Source of the DNA: Planctomycetota bacterium
GTDB taxonomy: Bacteria > Planctomycetota > Phycisphaerae > Phycisphaerales > UBA1924
Reading direction: 5' to 3'
Length of the DNA: 64,000 bases
NCBI GenBank assembly: GCA_013285505.1
Contig: CP053450.1
Location: 1,596,796-1,660,795, forward strand
Part shown: in pieces, positions 31,728 through 40,746 of the stretch
Layout: every line of letters begins with the position of its first letter
Position numbering within the stretch: position 1 is the stretch's first letter
The notes under the pieces: generated by a model
The model's input: only the letters and a program-made list of their open reading frames with translations
Database searches by the model: none
What the model was told of the DNA's origin: nothing
Program-made: the position numbers and the translations under genes

Positions 31728-31818
31728 GAGGCGGCGGCCCGCCGCTTCGTCGGTATCGTTGTTGCAACACGGCAGGAGTCAGCGCCGACAGCAGCTGTCT
31801 CTCAAGGAGGTTTGAGCA

Positions 31819-32938
31819 TGGAGTACGTCTTGTCACGTCGGATCGGCATCGCGGTTGGGGTTGTGGGGTCGGTCGCGCTGGGGACGGCCTCGGCGCAGTC
31901 GGGCGCACGAGCACGTGCTGGCGGACGGCACGCGGGCAGTCCACGAGCACGCGGCGGCCACAGCGCACGCCGACCAACCCGAACAGCCCGAGCGGCCCAC
32001 GGGAGAGCCGGGACGCGAGCCGCGGCAGATGGAGGTCGTAGACCTGCCGGCGCCGACCGTCTCGATCACGATCGAGGGCACCTCGAGGGTCATCCGTTCG
32101 AACGGGCTGCCGACCCACAAGACCGGCGAATTCCCGACCCGCGGCAACCCCAACGCCCTGCGCCCGCAGAGCCACGAGTACCGCGTGCCCCTGCTCCCGA
32201 CGCTGGCCGAGACATCGACGGACGCCCGGCCGGAGTTCGGCATCGGGCTCAACGGCGTGATCTTCGACTCGGGCACCGGCGAATTCTGGACGACCGAGCA
32301 GGCGAGGTCGTTCGGCGGCGGCTCGGCGTGGAACTACGAAGCCCTCGGCGGCGGCGTCGATCTCGGGCTCGACATGAACCACGCCCACGTGCAGCCGACC
32401 GGCAAGTACCACTACCACGGCACGCCCACCGGGCTCGTCGAGGAACTGCACGAGCACGCCGACCATGCGGAGATGGTGCAGGTGGGCTGGGCGTTCGACG
32501 GGTTCCCAATCTACAACGAATGGGGCCACGAGGACGCGTTCGACGCCGGCTCCGCGGTGCGCAAGCTGCGGTCGAGCTACCGGCTCAAGGAAGGCGAGCG
32601 GCCGACAACGCCCGACGGCCCCGGCGGGGTGTACGACGGGACGTTCGGTCTCGACTGGGAGTTCGTCGAGGGGCTCGGTGATCTCGACGAGTGCAACGGC
32701 CGGTTCGGTATCACGCCCGAATTCCCGCAGGGGACGTACTACTACGTCGTGACCGAGGAGTTCCCGTCCGTGCCGCGGATGTGGCGGGGTGAGCCCGACG
32801 AGTCCTTGCGTCGGAGGGGGCCCGGCGGCCCCGGGCGCCGGCGAAGGTCCCGAGGGCCGGCGTGGGCCCGGCGGCGGCCCCGGCCTGCGTGCGCGGCCGG
32901 GCGGCACCCAGCGTCGCGAGCGTCCTTCGGGCCAATGA
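31819..32938 (+). CDS. YHYH domain exported protein, frameshifted
   Basis: AAGGAGG just before the ATG marks the start. The signal peptide is M-E-Y-V-L-S-R-R-I-G-I-A-V-G-V-V-G-S-V-A. Near 31900 the frame changes, and the protein continues as A-H-E-H-V-L-A-D-G-T-R-A-V with a His-rich stretch. The YHYH domain follows: F-G-I-G-L-N-G-V, W-N-Y-E-A-L, D-M-N-H-A-H-V-Q-P-T-G-K-Y-H-Y-H-G, F-D-G-F-P-I-Y and Y-Y-Y-V-V-T-E-E-F-P. A second shift in the G run near 32800-32817 would give a Gly/Pro/Arg-rich tail stopping at 32938; without it the frame runs on to 33120 through the tRNA. The His clusters suggest metal binding. Function unproven. Confidence 0.75.
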
Positions 32939-33067
32939 GCGAGCACCGCGCCCCGGCCGGGCTCGCGGCTGGGGCGCGCGACCGGCATCACAGTCTCGGC
33001 CCATTCACAACCATCAGGCTCCGCCCCGGGCCCGGCACCGCGCCGGGCCCGTGCTGCGCGATTGCAA

Positions 33068-33153
33068 TGGGCCCGGAGGGAATCGAACCCTCACCCCCGT
33101 TGCCGGGGAGCGGATTTTAAGTCCGCCGCGTCTGCCAATTCCGCCACGGGCCC
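33068..33153 (-). tRNA. tRNA-Leu (UAA)
   Basis: On the minus strand: GGGCCCG acceptor arm, TGGCGGAATTGGCAGACGCG D-arm region typical of tRNA-Leu, and anticodon stem-loop GCGGA-CTTAAAA-TCCGC with anticodon TAA. A long variable arm and T-arm GGGTTCGATTCCC follow, and CGGGCCC closes the acceptor. CCA is not encoded. Confidence 0.95.
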
Positions 33154-33240
33154 GTGGGGTATGCACGAAAGCGTAAAGGATGTCTCGCGTCTTCTCGCAT
33201 CCGGGGACGGCGTGTTCAGGGTCGTGGGCGGTCGTCCGGC

Positions 33241-34449
33241 TCAGTCGCCGACATACCGAAGCCGGTAGACGCGGCCCCCCGGGGCATCAACGGAGAACAG
33301 CAGCGAACCGTCCGGGTGATGGATTACATCGACGGGCCGGCCCAACACCTCGCCCGAGGCGTCGAGACAGCGGACCAGCGGCATCATGCCAACCGGCTTG
33401 CCCGCGTTGATCGGGTCGTCGTCGAAGAGCACGCGGGCGACGCAGTAGCCCACCCGCACCGAGCTGTTCCACGAGCCGTGGGCGGCGACGACGATGTCGC
33501 CGGCAAAGTCGGCCGGCAGCGCCCCGGTCGCACCGTTGATCGCCGGGTCGATGAACGTCCACCCGTTGCACGCCCAGTGCGCACCCATCGACCACTCCGG
33601 CGGCGTGGTATTGGCCGCGAGCTCGTGGATGTCCTCGCGGTCGAGGAACTCGTACCGCGGCACGCGGAGCCCAGTGACGAACGGGTGGCCGTAGAAGTGG
33701 CCCTGACGGTAGTGGTTGAGCTCGTCCGGCGGGTTCAGGTCGGTGATGGGCTGGTTGCCGGGCCTGTCGCCGACATTCCTGCCGAAGTTGTCCGAGCCGT
33801 GGTCGAAGCCCCAGACCTCCTCGGTGCCCGGGCGGAGGCGGAGCTTCTCGGTGTTGCGGACGCCCGAGGCAAAGAGCGTCCGCCCCGTGCCGTCGCGGTC
33901 GAATCGCCAGATCTTCTGCCGGTCGGTGTCGGTCTGGTCGGACGTGTTGCTGCCGTCCCCGATCGAGGTGTAGATGAAGCTGTCGGTCACCAGCACGGGC
34001 CGCCACCAGTGACCGCCGCCGTCGGGCAGGTTGGCCAGGACGGTCTCCACCTCGTCGGCGGCACCGTCAGAGTCGGTGTCTCTGGCGCGTTCGATCAGGC
34101 CGTCCGAGGCGAAGTAGAGCCAGCCATCGGCAAAGTGCATGCCGTGGACGAGCTTCCGGCCATCCACGAACGTGCCGAGCGAGGAGTAGGTGCCGTTGTC
34201 GTTGGGGGCGAAGGCAATGATGTCCTCCTGCCGCGGACGCGAAATGTACAGCGTGCCGTCGTCCCCGAGCTGCATGAACCTCGCGCCCCTGAGCCCGTCG
34301 ACGACGAGATCCACGGCGAAGCCCTCGCGGATCTGGAACGCCGGGACGTCGGTCGGGTCCGGCGCGTCGTTGCCGGGCTGGGCACACCCGTGGCTCGTGA
34401 GACAGGCGGCCAGCAGGACAGTGAGAACGGGTGTGTGTGCGGTGCGCAT
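33241..34449 (-). CDS. PQQ-type sugar (sorbosone) dehydrogenase-like secreted protein
   Basis: 402 residues. An exported N-terminus (V-L-T-V-L-L-A-A-C-L-T-S-H-G-C) is followed by a six-bladed beta-propeller of the sorbosone dehydrogenase-like type: I-R-E-G-F-A-V-D, G-D-D-G-T-L-Y-I-S-R-P-R, S-I-G-D-G-S-N-T, W-R-F-D-R-D-G-T-G, W-G-F-D-H-G-S-D-N-F-G-R-N and V-V-A-A-H-G-S-W-N-S. Family members oxidise sugars or aldoses in the periplasm, some with PQQ; whether this one binds PQQ is not clear. The start is the ATG that opens the signal peptide. It is divergent from the prepilin-like gene. Confidence 0.8.
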   Translation of the reverse strand: MRTAHTPVLTVLLAACLTSHGCAQPGNDAPDPTDVPAFQIREGFAVDLVVDGLRGARFMQLGDDGTLYISRPRQEDIIAFAPNDNGTYSSLGTFVDGRKLVHGMHFADGWLYFASDGLIERARDTDSDGAADEVETVLANLPDGGGHWWRPVLVTDSFIYTSIGDGSNTSDQTDTDRQKIWRFDRDGTGRTLFASGVRNTEKLRLRPGTEEVWGFDHGSDNFGRNVGDRPGNQPITDLNPPDELNHYRQGHFYGHPFVTGLRVPRYEFLDREDIHELAANTTPPEWSMGAHWACNGWTFIDPAINGATGALPADFAGDIVVAAHGSWNSSVRVGYCVARVLFDDDPINAGKPVGMMPLVRCLDASGEVLGRPVDVIHHPDGSLLFSVDAPGGRVYRLRYVGD

Positions 34450-34554
34450 GAGTCGGTTCCCGGCGGGGTGTGCGTGGCAGGCTCTATCCGGCGGCTCTCG
34501 CCGCGATAAAGGGTAGCGGCAAGCATGCCGGCGCGGGGCGGTCAACAATGCCCC

Positions 34555-35259
34555 ATGCCGAGCACCCCCCGGGGACATCTCGCGGCGGGGTTCACCCTCA
34601 TCGAACTGCTGGTCGTCATCGCCGTGATCGCGCTGCTGATCGGCGTGCTCCTCCCCGCGCTCGGGAAGGCCAGACGCTCGGCGCAGGCGGTGGTCTGCGG
34701 GTCCAACCTCCGGCAATCGTTCATGGCGTGCCAGATGTACGCCGACGCGAACGGCGGCGTCGGCCCAGCCATCGGGCAGCCCTACGGCCGTCTCCCCAAC
34801 TGGGCACTCGTCGTCCTCGAGGCCTCGGGCATGGCCGGCGAGACCGCCGGAGAGCTCTACGACGAGGGCACCGTCCTGATCTGCCCGACCACCAACCGCA
34901 CCTTCGGCGGCGACATGACACGCACCTACGCGATGAACGCCACCGGCCACGCCGACCCGGACCTCGGTGACAACGACAGCTACGACGACCCGAACAACCC
35001 GGGGCACATCCGGTTCGGCCTCGTGCAGTTCCCCGAACGGGTCGCGGCCCTCGTGGACGCACAGCCCGCGGTGATCGACAGCGACGGCCCGCCACCGACA
35101 CGGTCCGCCAGCGTCATCGACTTCAGGCGTGAGGACCACGTGCGGGACCGGCTCGCCGTGCTGCACGGCTCGGCGGACCGCTTCAACACCGCGCACTTCG
35201 ACGGCTCGGTGCGGCTGCGGGACGAAGTGTTGCCGGGTTGGACCACACCGTTGCCCTGA
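34555..35259 (+). CDS. Prepilin-type N-terminal domain protein with H-x-D-G tail motif
   Basis: About 234 residues. The prepilin signal is [20 protein letters not shown]. The body has S-N-L-R-Q-S-F-M-A-C-Q-M-Y and a late N-T-A-H-F-D-G-S-V motif found in the planctomycete prepilin-like families. An upstream ATG at 34525 is possible, but 34555 gives a normal short leader. It resembles the gene at 21085-21834 in layout. The exact role is unknown; probably a pseudopilin-like or surface protein. Confidence 0.83.
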   Translation: MPSTPRGHLAAGFTLIELLVVIAVIALLIGVLLPALGKARRSAQAVVCGSNLRQSFMACQMYADANGGVGPAIGQPYGRLPNWALVVLEASGMAGETAGELYDEGTVLICPTTNRTFGGDMTRTYAMNATGHADPDLGDNDSYDDPNNPGHIRFGLVQFPERVAALVDAQPAVIDSDGPPPTRSASVIDFRREDHVRDRLAVLHGSADRFNTAHFDGSVRLRDEVLPGWTTPLP

Positions 35260-35368
35260 CCGCACCGTGCGCGCGCAGCAGGACCCCAAAACGCAGCACG
35301 GACCGCCCGTGAAGGGCGGCCCGCGGCCGCGTGTCAATCTCTGCGTGTCTCAATCAGGACCGCCCGGG

Positions 35369-36143
35369 TCAGCGGCGGCGGCGGATGGCCAGGAGGCCGC
35401 CCATCGCCAGCGCCCCCATCGCGCCGGGAGCCGGCACGATCTCGAAGCTGATGCGGTAGACCTCGTCGCTCGCGCCGAACTGGCGATCGAAGATGTAGCC
35501 CGCAGCCGTCTCAAGGCCGTTGAACACGTCCAAATCCATGAAGTCCCTCACGACCACGCCGTTCTCGTCGATGTGGTCACCGTTGTCCGAGCCCATGAGG
35601 AACGCCGCGCCGAACGGCCCGTCAACCTCGGACCCCGCGTCCCAGATGTCGCCGCCGGTCTGCGAGATCGAGCCGATCAGCAGGTTCCCGTCGTCGTCGA
35701 GCACGCGGTACGCCATCGGGTCGTCGTTGCCGATGAAGTAGTCGTTGCTCGGCACGACCATCGCAGCGAAGCTGAAGTACTGGTTGGCCGCGGGATCAAC
35801 GGAGAACACCGCGCTGCCGCTCTGACCGGGCAGGAGCGGGCCGGCAGGGTCCGGAAGCACGGTCCCGAGCACCGCGCCGGGCTCCGCCGCCTCGAACGCC
35901 GGGAACCACGCCGAGCCCGAGCCGCCCTCGGCAACCGAGACGATCGCAGCACCGGCCGCCTCGCCATCGTTGAACGAGTCAAACGTGCCGTTGCCAAAGC
36001 CGATGCGCAGCGGCGCATACGAAATGCTGTTGGTCGGGGCGAGGTTCTCGACCGTGACCTGGATCATCACCGGCTGGGCCAACGCCGCTGCGCTCGCGGC
36101 ACCAGCCACGCCCAGAACGATCAGTTTCTGCACATTCTTCATT
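35369..36143 (-). CDS. Spondin-domain exported protein with V-P-A-P sorting tail
   Basis: 257 residues. The ATG at 36143 is preceded by GAAGGAG and opens a signal peptide (M-K-N-V-Q-K-L-I-V-L-G-V-A-G-A-A-S-A-A-A). The body matches the spondin N-terminal fold: V-T-V-E-N-L-A-P-T-N-S, Y-A-P-L-R-I-G-F-G-N-G, V-S-V-A-E-G-G-S-G, M-V-V-P-S-N-D-Y-F-I-G and D-I-W-D-A-G-S-E-V. The C-terminal tail is V-P-A-P-G-A-M-G-A-L-A-M-G-G-L-L-A and R-R-R-R. Bacterial spondin proteins are surface or matrix proteins. It is convergent with the prepilin-like gene. Confidence 0.87.
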
Positions 36144-36644
36144 TCTACTACTCCTTCGTTCAATACCAATCTGGCCCCGTGATCAACGCAATCCGAAGCC
36201 GCTTCTCTGTCATCTGGGCGCACGTCAACGCCGACCGGCACACGCCGGTGATCGATCTCCCGCTGTCTGTCCGAGTGCGTGGCGGCCCGCTGTCTGCGGC
36301 ACCGGCCCGCCCGTGCCACGGGCGCTCCACGACGTCTCCGCTGCCTCCAGCGGCCGACCCTGCCAGTCTCGTCTCGACGCTCGTCAGTAAACGAGCGTGT
36401 ACTTCAATTGCAAGCGGTCAGCCGGCGGCGTTCATTCCGCCGCCGTCACAAAAATCCGAAGTTCCCGACGGCGCGTTCCGGGGCCCCCGCCCATGCACCA
36501 TCCGCCAGTCGTGCTCCCGCCGACCGCGCCGTCCCGCCGGCCCCGTCTCGCCCCGAATCGCGTGCAGCCTGAGCCTCCGCTAGCATCCGCCCACGTCACC
36601 CCATCCCCGGGGGCGCGATCCGAGATTCCCAAGGAGAAACACCG
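36144..36644. other. Intergenic region without a supported gene
   Basis: About 500 bp between the divergent spondin and purE genes. It has lower coding potential and somewhat more A/T around 36390-36460. I see no convincing RNA, riboswitch or gene. It presumably holds both promoters. Confidence 0.6.
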
Positions 36645-37160
36645 GTGAATCCCCTCGTTTCGGTCATCATGGGATCACGGAGCGACTGGGAGACCATGTC
36701 GCACGCCTGCGAAACGCTCGAAGCACTCGGCGTCCCGCACGAGTCGAAGGTGGTCAGCGCCCACCGGACCCCCGACCTCCTCTTCGAATTCGCCGCCGGT
36801 GCCGCGGCCCGGGGGTCGAGGTCATCATCGCCGGGCGCGGGTGGGGCGGCCCATCTGCCCGGCATGGTCGCCGCCAAGACCTCGCTCCCGGTGCTCGGCG
36901 TGCCCGTGCAGAGCAAAGCCCTGCAGGGCCTTGACTCGCTGCTCTCGATCGTGCAGATGCCGGCGGGGGTGCCCGTCGGGACACTCGCCATCGGCAAGGC
37001 CGGCGCGACCAACGCCGGGATTCTGGCCGCGTCCATCGTCGGGCTCTCGCGCCCGGAGATCCGGACGGCGGTGGAGAAGTACCGAGCAGCCCAGACCTCC
37101 AAGGTGCTCAACGATCCGGACCCCAGCCGGCCGGCACCCGAGCAGGGACGCGGCCGGTGA
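36645..37160 (+). CDS. purE: N5-carboxyaminoimidazole ribonucleotide mutase, with a locally out-of-frame segment
   Basis: 171 residues, normal for PurE, which converts N5-CAIR to CAIR in purine synthesis. Active-site motifs are M-G-S-R-S-D-W, S-A-H-R-T-P-D and [10 protein letters not shown]. Between them, residues read G-S-R-S-S-S-P where the family has G-V-E-V-I-I-A. Shifting frame between about 36813 and 36840 restores V-E-V-I-I-A-G exactly, so two compensating indels are present. An AAGGAG site precedes the GTG start. The stop overlaps the purK start. Confidence 0.95.
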   Translation: MNPLVSVIMGSRSDWETMSHACETLEALGVPHESKVVSAHRTPDLLFEFAAGAAARGSRSSSPGAGGAAHLPGMVAAKTSLPVLGVPVQSKALQGLDSLLSIVQMPAGVPVGTLAIGKAGATNAGILAASIVGLSRPEIRTAVEKYRAAQTSKVLNDPDPSRPAPEQGRGR

Positions 37161-38216
37161 TCGTCGGCGTCCTCGGCGGCGGGCAGCTCGGGCGGATGCT
37201 CGCCCTGGCCGGGCACCGGATCGGCGCGCAGGTGCGGTGCCTCGACCCCAACGCCGACGCCTGCGCCGGCCAGCTCACCGAGCTCGTAGTGGGGGACTTT
37301 CGGGACGAGGCGGCCCTGGGGCAGCTCATCGACGGCTGCGACGTGGTGACCTACGAGTTCGAGAACGTCCCGGTCGAGGCCGCGTCGTGGTGCGCCTCGC
37401 GGGTAGCGACCCACCCGGCGGTCCAAGCCCTCGGTGCCGCCCAGGACCGGATCGAAGAGAAGTCGGTTCTGCGCGCACGGCCTCAAGCCCGCACCGCACC
37501 GGCTCGTGGAGAGCGAGGCGCAGCTCCACGAGGCCGTCGAGGCCATCGGCCTGCCGGCGGTGCTCAAGACCTGCCGCGGCGGGTACGACGGCAAAGGCCA
37601 GGCGGTGCTCCGCGAGTCAGCGGACGTCACGGACGCCTGGGAGGCGCTGGGCACCCCGCGGGAGCCGCGGAGCCTTCCCGCCCGGCTCGTCCTCGAGGGA
37701 TTCGTGGCGTTTGCGAGGGAGATCTCGATCCTGTCTGTCCGCAGCAGAGACGGCGAGGTCCGGCACTACGACCCGGTCTGCAACGAGCACTCCGGCGGCA
37801 TCCTGGTGCGGTCAACACCGGCCGGGCCGGCCGCCAATCCGGCCGCGCTGGAGCGCGCGCGCGCGGGAATCGCTTCGCTCATGGAGGGGCTTGGGTACGT
37901 CGGTGTGCTCGCCGTGGAACTGTTCGAGACTCCCGACGGCCAACTGCTGGCCAGCGAGATGGCACCCCGGGTGCACAACTCCGGACACTGGACAATCGAC
38001 GCCGCGGCGTGCGACCAGTTCGAGAACCACCTGCGGGCGGTGCTCGGCTGGCCTCTGGGCTCGACGCGGACGATCTGCGGGTGGGAGATGCGGAATCTCA
38101 TCGGCTCGATTCCTCCCGCCTCAGAGTTGCTGGGCGAGGCCGGCTTGCGGCTGCACGCCTACGGCAAGGCCGAGAAGCCGGGGCGGAAGGTCGGGCATGT
38201 GACGGTGGTGTCCTAG
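37157..38216 (+). CDS. purK: N5-carboxyaminoimidazole ribonucleotide synthase, frameshifted
   Basis: About 353 residues, the usual length. The enzyme is an ATP-grasp ligase that makes N5-CAIR from AIR, bicarbonate and ATP. The N-terminus [17 protein letters not shown] is diagnostic. The ATP-grasp region ([15 protein letters not shown]), F-A-R-E-I-S-I-L and [13 protein letters not shown] follow. A frame change near 37470-37490 joins E-E-K-S-V-L to G-L-K-P-A-P. The GTG start overlaps the purE TGA, so the two are a coupled operon. Confidence 0.94.
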
Positions 38217-38234
38217 CCGCCGGCTCGGCGCACG

Positions 38235-38257
38235 AAAAACGGCCCTCAAGGGGCCGT
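38235..38257 (-). terminator. Terminator of tRNA-Arg
   Basis: Hairpin ACGGCCC (38239-38245) / GGGCCGT (38251-38257) with a 5-nt loop. On the minus strand it ends in TTTTT. It lies 13 nt past the tRNA and just after the purK stop on the other strand. Confidence 0.85.
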
Positions 38258-38269
38258 CTCAAGCAGAAA

Positions 38270-38343
38270 CACGGGCGAAGGGATTCGAACCCCTAACCTC
38301 CTGATCCGTAGTCAGGTGCTCTATCCAATTGAGCTACGCCCGC
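38270..38343 (-). tRNA. tRNA-Arg (ACG)
   Basis: On the minus strand: GCGGGCG acceptor, TAGCTCAATTGGATAGAGCA D-arm, and anticodon stem-loop CCTGA-CTACGGA-TCAGG with anticodon ACG. T-arm GGGGTTCGAATCCC and CGCCCGT follow, with a G-U first pair. CCA is not encoded. Confidence 0.94.
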
Positions 38344-38625
38344 AGAGCGGGGATCGTAAACCGGCCGGGGGGGGCGGGCAAGCGGCCGGAGGGGTTGCGC
38401 GGGCAGAAAGGCCACCTTCCCGGGGCCCCTTTCGGGCCGGAGAGGGCAAATGCCCGGGTCTCGGCGAGAGTTCCCCTCCGCCGCGGATCCGTGCCGGGCT
38501 TGATTCTGGCCGGCGGGGGGGCGATGATTGAAGCCCGGAACTGGTCATGCCTCTGGCGTGGCAGGCGGGGTGTTTGGGGTCTGCGGCGTGTGCCGCGGGC
38601 CGGTTGAGACAGATAGAGGTATTGC

Positions 38626-38895
38626 ATGGCTCACTCACGTACCGCACGCAAGCGCGTCCGTCAGAATCTCTCGCACCGTTCGGCCAACCGCTGGCGGCTC
38701 CGTGCGATGCGGGCGGCGATCAAGGACTTCCAGGGCAAGCTGAACGCTGACGACGTTCCCGGTGCCAAGGAGTCGCTGAAGGCGTGCTGCTCGGTGATCG
38801 ACAAGACGGCCCAGAAGGGCGTGATCCACCGCAACCAGGCCGCCCGCCGCAAGAGCCGCCTGAACGCGGCGCTGAAGGCCAAGGCCCTCGCCTGA
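38626..38895 (+). CDS. rpsT: Small ribosomal subunit protein bS20
   Basis: 89 residues. It begins M-A-H-S-R-T-A-R-K-R-V-R-Q-N and carries the family pattern M-R-A-A-I-K-D-F, K-T-A-Q-K-G-V-I-H-R-N-Q-A-A-R-R-K-S-R-L. bS20 binds 16S rRNA early in 30S assembly. GAGGT precedes the ATG, and a strong terminator follows. Confidence 0.96.
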   Translation: MAHSRTARKRVRQNLSHRSANRWRLRAMRAAIKDFQGKLNADDVPGAKESLKACCSVIDKTAQKGVIHRNQAARRKSRLNAALKAKALA

Positions 38896-38936
38896 GCCTC
38901 GCGGCACGCACGCCGCGGACGCACCACAGACTTGAC

Positions 38937-38972
38937 GACCGACCGGCACGGGCTGGTCGGTCTTTTGTTTTT
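38937..38972 (+). terminator. rpsT terminator
   Basis: Stem GACCGACC (38937-38944) with GGTCGGTC (38955-38962), 10-nt loop, followed by TTTTGTTTTT. Confidence 0.9.
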
Positions 38973-39082
38973 GGAAATGGCCGACGCGCTCACGGTGAAC
39001 CTCCCCACGTCGGGCAAGGGCGTCGCGAGCACGGCTGAGTCGAGAGTGTCGTGCGGAGCAGATCCGCCCTACGCTGGGTCGC

Positions 39083-39868
39083 ATGAAGGGTCGCGCAGAG
39101 GAAGGGCAGGTGAGCAGCGTCGCGTCGCGGGGATACCTCGCCGAGTCGCAGCGGCCGCTGTCCATTCTCGTGTTCCTGCTGCCGCTGCTCGCGGCTTACG
39201 AGCTCGGGGCGTGGCTCTACCTCTCCGGCGGCGAAGAGGGCCCGACGACGATCGCTGCGTGGGGCATGCTCTCCCGCGTGTTCGAGACCTTCGGCGTGGT
39301 GGGGCTGCACCTGCCGGCGGTGCTGCTCGTGACGGTGCTGCTGGTCTGGCACGTGCTGCAGCGGGAGCCGTGGCGCGTGCGGCCGATGGCGCTGGTCGGC
39401 ATGGCGATGGAGGCGTGCGTCTGGACCGTGCCGCTGACGATCCTGCTGATCATCGTGGACTCGGTGCTGGATAGCGGCGGGGAAGGCGCAGCGACGGCGC
39501 TGGTCCAGACCGGCGGCGCAGCCGGGCTGCGTGAGCTTCCGTGGCAGGCGAGGCTGACGATCTCGGCCGGAGCCGGTCTCTACGAGGAACTCGTCTTCCG
39601 GATGATCCTGATCGCCGCGGCGCACACGGTGCTCGTCGATGTGCTCCGTCTCTCGAACCGGACAGGCGGCGCGATCGCGGTCGTGGTCTCGGCGATCGCC
39701 TTCGCCCTCTACCACCAGCAGGCCGGATCCGGCGGCGGGCTGGCGTGGGCGTTCCCGTACCTGGTGGCGGGGCTGTATTTCGGCGCGCTCTATCTGGCCC
39801 GGGGCTTCGGGCTGGTGGTGGTCGTGCACTTCCTCTACGACGTGGTGGCCCTGCTGGTGAGCGGATAG
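39083..39868 (+). CDS. CPBP family intramembrane glutamic endopeptidase
   Basis: 261 residues with about six to eight hydrophobic segments. The CPBP/CAAX-protease signature is Y-E-E-L-V-F-R-M (EExxxR), then A-F-A-L-Y-H and V-V-H-F-L-Y-D-V, which hold the remaining catalytic residues. These membrane proteases process prenylated or membrane proteins; the substrate is unknown. Single-gene unit after rpsT. Confidence 0.87.
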   Translation: MKGRAEEGQVSSVASRGYLAESQRPLSILVFLLPLLAAYELGAWLYLSGGEEGPTTIAAWGMLSRVFETFGVVGLHLPAVLLVTVLLVWHVLQREPWRVRPMALVGMAMEACVWTVPLTILLIIVDSVLDSGGEGAATALVQTGGAAGLRELPWQARLTISAGAGLYEELVFRMILIAAAHTVLVDVLRLSNRTGGAIAVVVSAIAFALYHQQAGSGGGLAWAFPYLVAGLYFGALYLARGFGLVVVVHFLYDVVALLVSG

Positions 39869-39992
39869 AGGGCGTTGAGGGCGGTTCGCGTTGTGCGGCG
39901 AGGTCTTGTAGACTCAGGCGGTGTGGGTGCCGGTCTTCAGGACGGGTGCTGCGGGGGAACCGGGTCGGTCGAGCGAAGCAGAGGAGCCACGA

Positions 39993-40331
39993 ATGGGACT
40001 CGATTTCGCGGTATCGCAGCTTGAAGCGACGGGGTGGGCAGGATCAGAATCGGGCGGTTGCGGTCGTCTGGCGGACGGTCGTGTGTACCCCGAGCCCGTT
40101 CGGGTCTCGAGGGAGTTTGCCGACGCCGGGTTCGTCCTCCGGCTGCGCCACGTGCCCTTGTTTGATTGCTACCGGGCCGAGTGGTCAGAAGCCTCCACCG
40201 AGGCTCCCGCGGGAGGTTCTGGCCCTGACGCGGGCGGATCGGTGAGGACCGTTGTGGGGCGCACCTGCGACGAGGCGGCGGTGTACGCCCTTGCCCTGAT
40301 GCGTCGATCGGCGGCGATGGCGACGATCTGA
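39993..40331 (+). CDS. Small hypothetical protein
   Basis: 112 residues from the ATG preceded by GAGGAG. It begins M-G-L-D-F-A-V-S-Q-L-E-A-T-G-W, has no signal or membrane segment, and shows no family I recognise. A mid-region R-V-S-R-E-F-A-D-A-G-F-V-L-R-L-R looks like normal folded protein. It lies between the CPBP protease and tRNA-Glu genes. Coding potential is moderate. Confidence 0.5.
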   Translation: MGLDFAVSQLEATGWAGSESGGCGRLADGRVYPEPVRVSREFADAGFVLRLRHVPLFDCYRAEWSEASTEAPAGGSGPDAGGSVRTVVGRTCDEAAVYALALMRRSAAMATI

Positions 40332-40465
40332 GCGGATGCCGAGGCCGGGCCGGAGTGGCTCTGAGGCGGGGCCCTCGGGTGGGGCCCCGGGGCGCGGCTG
40401 CCGCGAATTTTGCGATGTGATGCTGTTGACGGGGGTTGGCGGCCGGATAGGCTCTGTCACCAGAC

Positions 40466-40540
40466 GGCCCCATCGTCTAGTCAGGTCCAGGACGTCAGGT
40501 TCTCATCCTGAAAACCGGGGTTCGAATCCCCGTGGGGTCA
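40466..40540 (+). tRNA. tRNA-Glu (CUC)
   Basis: GGCCCCA acceptor, TCGTCTAGTCAGGTCCAGGA D-arm, and anticodon stem-loop TCAGG-TTCTCAT-CCTGA with anticodon CTC. T-arm CGGGGTTCGAATCCCCG and TGGGGTC-A follow. CCA is not encoded. Confidence 0.94.
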
Positions 40541-40746
40541 CTTCCCATCCCCCTTGACAACCGGCACCGGCCTTCACGGCCCCGCCAGAGCCACTCCCCA
40601 GCGGCTCGCGGTTGTCAATTGTGGGTGCGCGAGGGGGACGGATGGTGCTGGGCGGGGCCGGATTCGGGCCCGTGGTATCCTGCATCGCCGAGCCGATTCC
40701 GGCTCGTAGTCGATCGCGGATCCGCGTCCGGCACAGGGAGACATCC

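Noticed and set aside
31855..33120. YHYH protein running through the tRNA-Leu gene
   Set aside because: The C-terminal frame beyond about 32815 is Arg/Pro noise that overlaps the tRNA. A one-base shift gives a stop at 32938.
33241..35337. A 698-codon extension of the sorbosone dehydrogenase-like gene
   Set aside because: The signal peptide begins at 34449; the upstream part lies antisense to the prepilin-like gene.
36144..36644. Small plus-strand frames between the spondin gene and purE
   Set aside because: Short, compositionally biased and without ribosome-binding sites or homology; better seen as promoter DNA.
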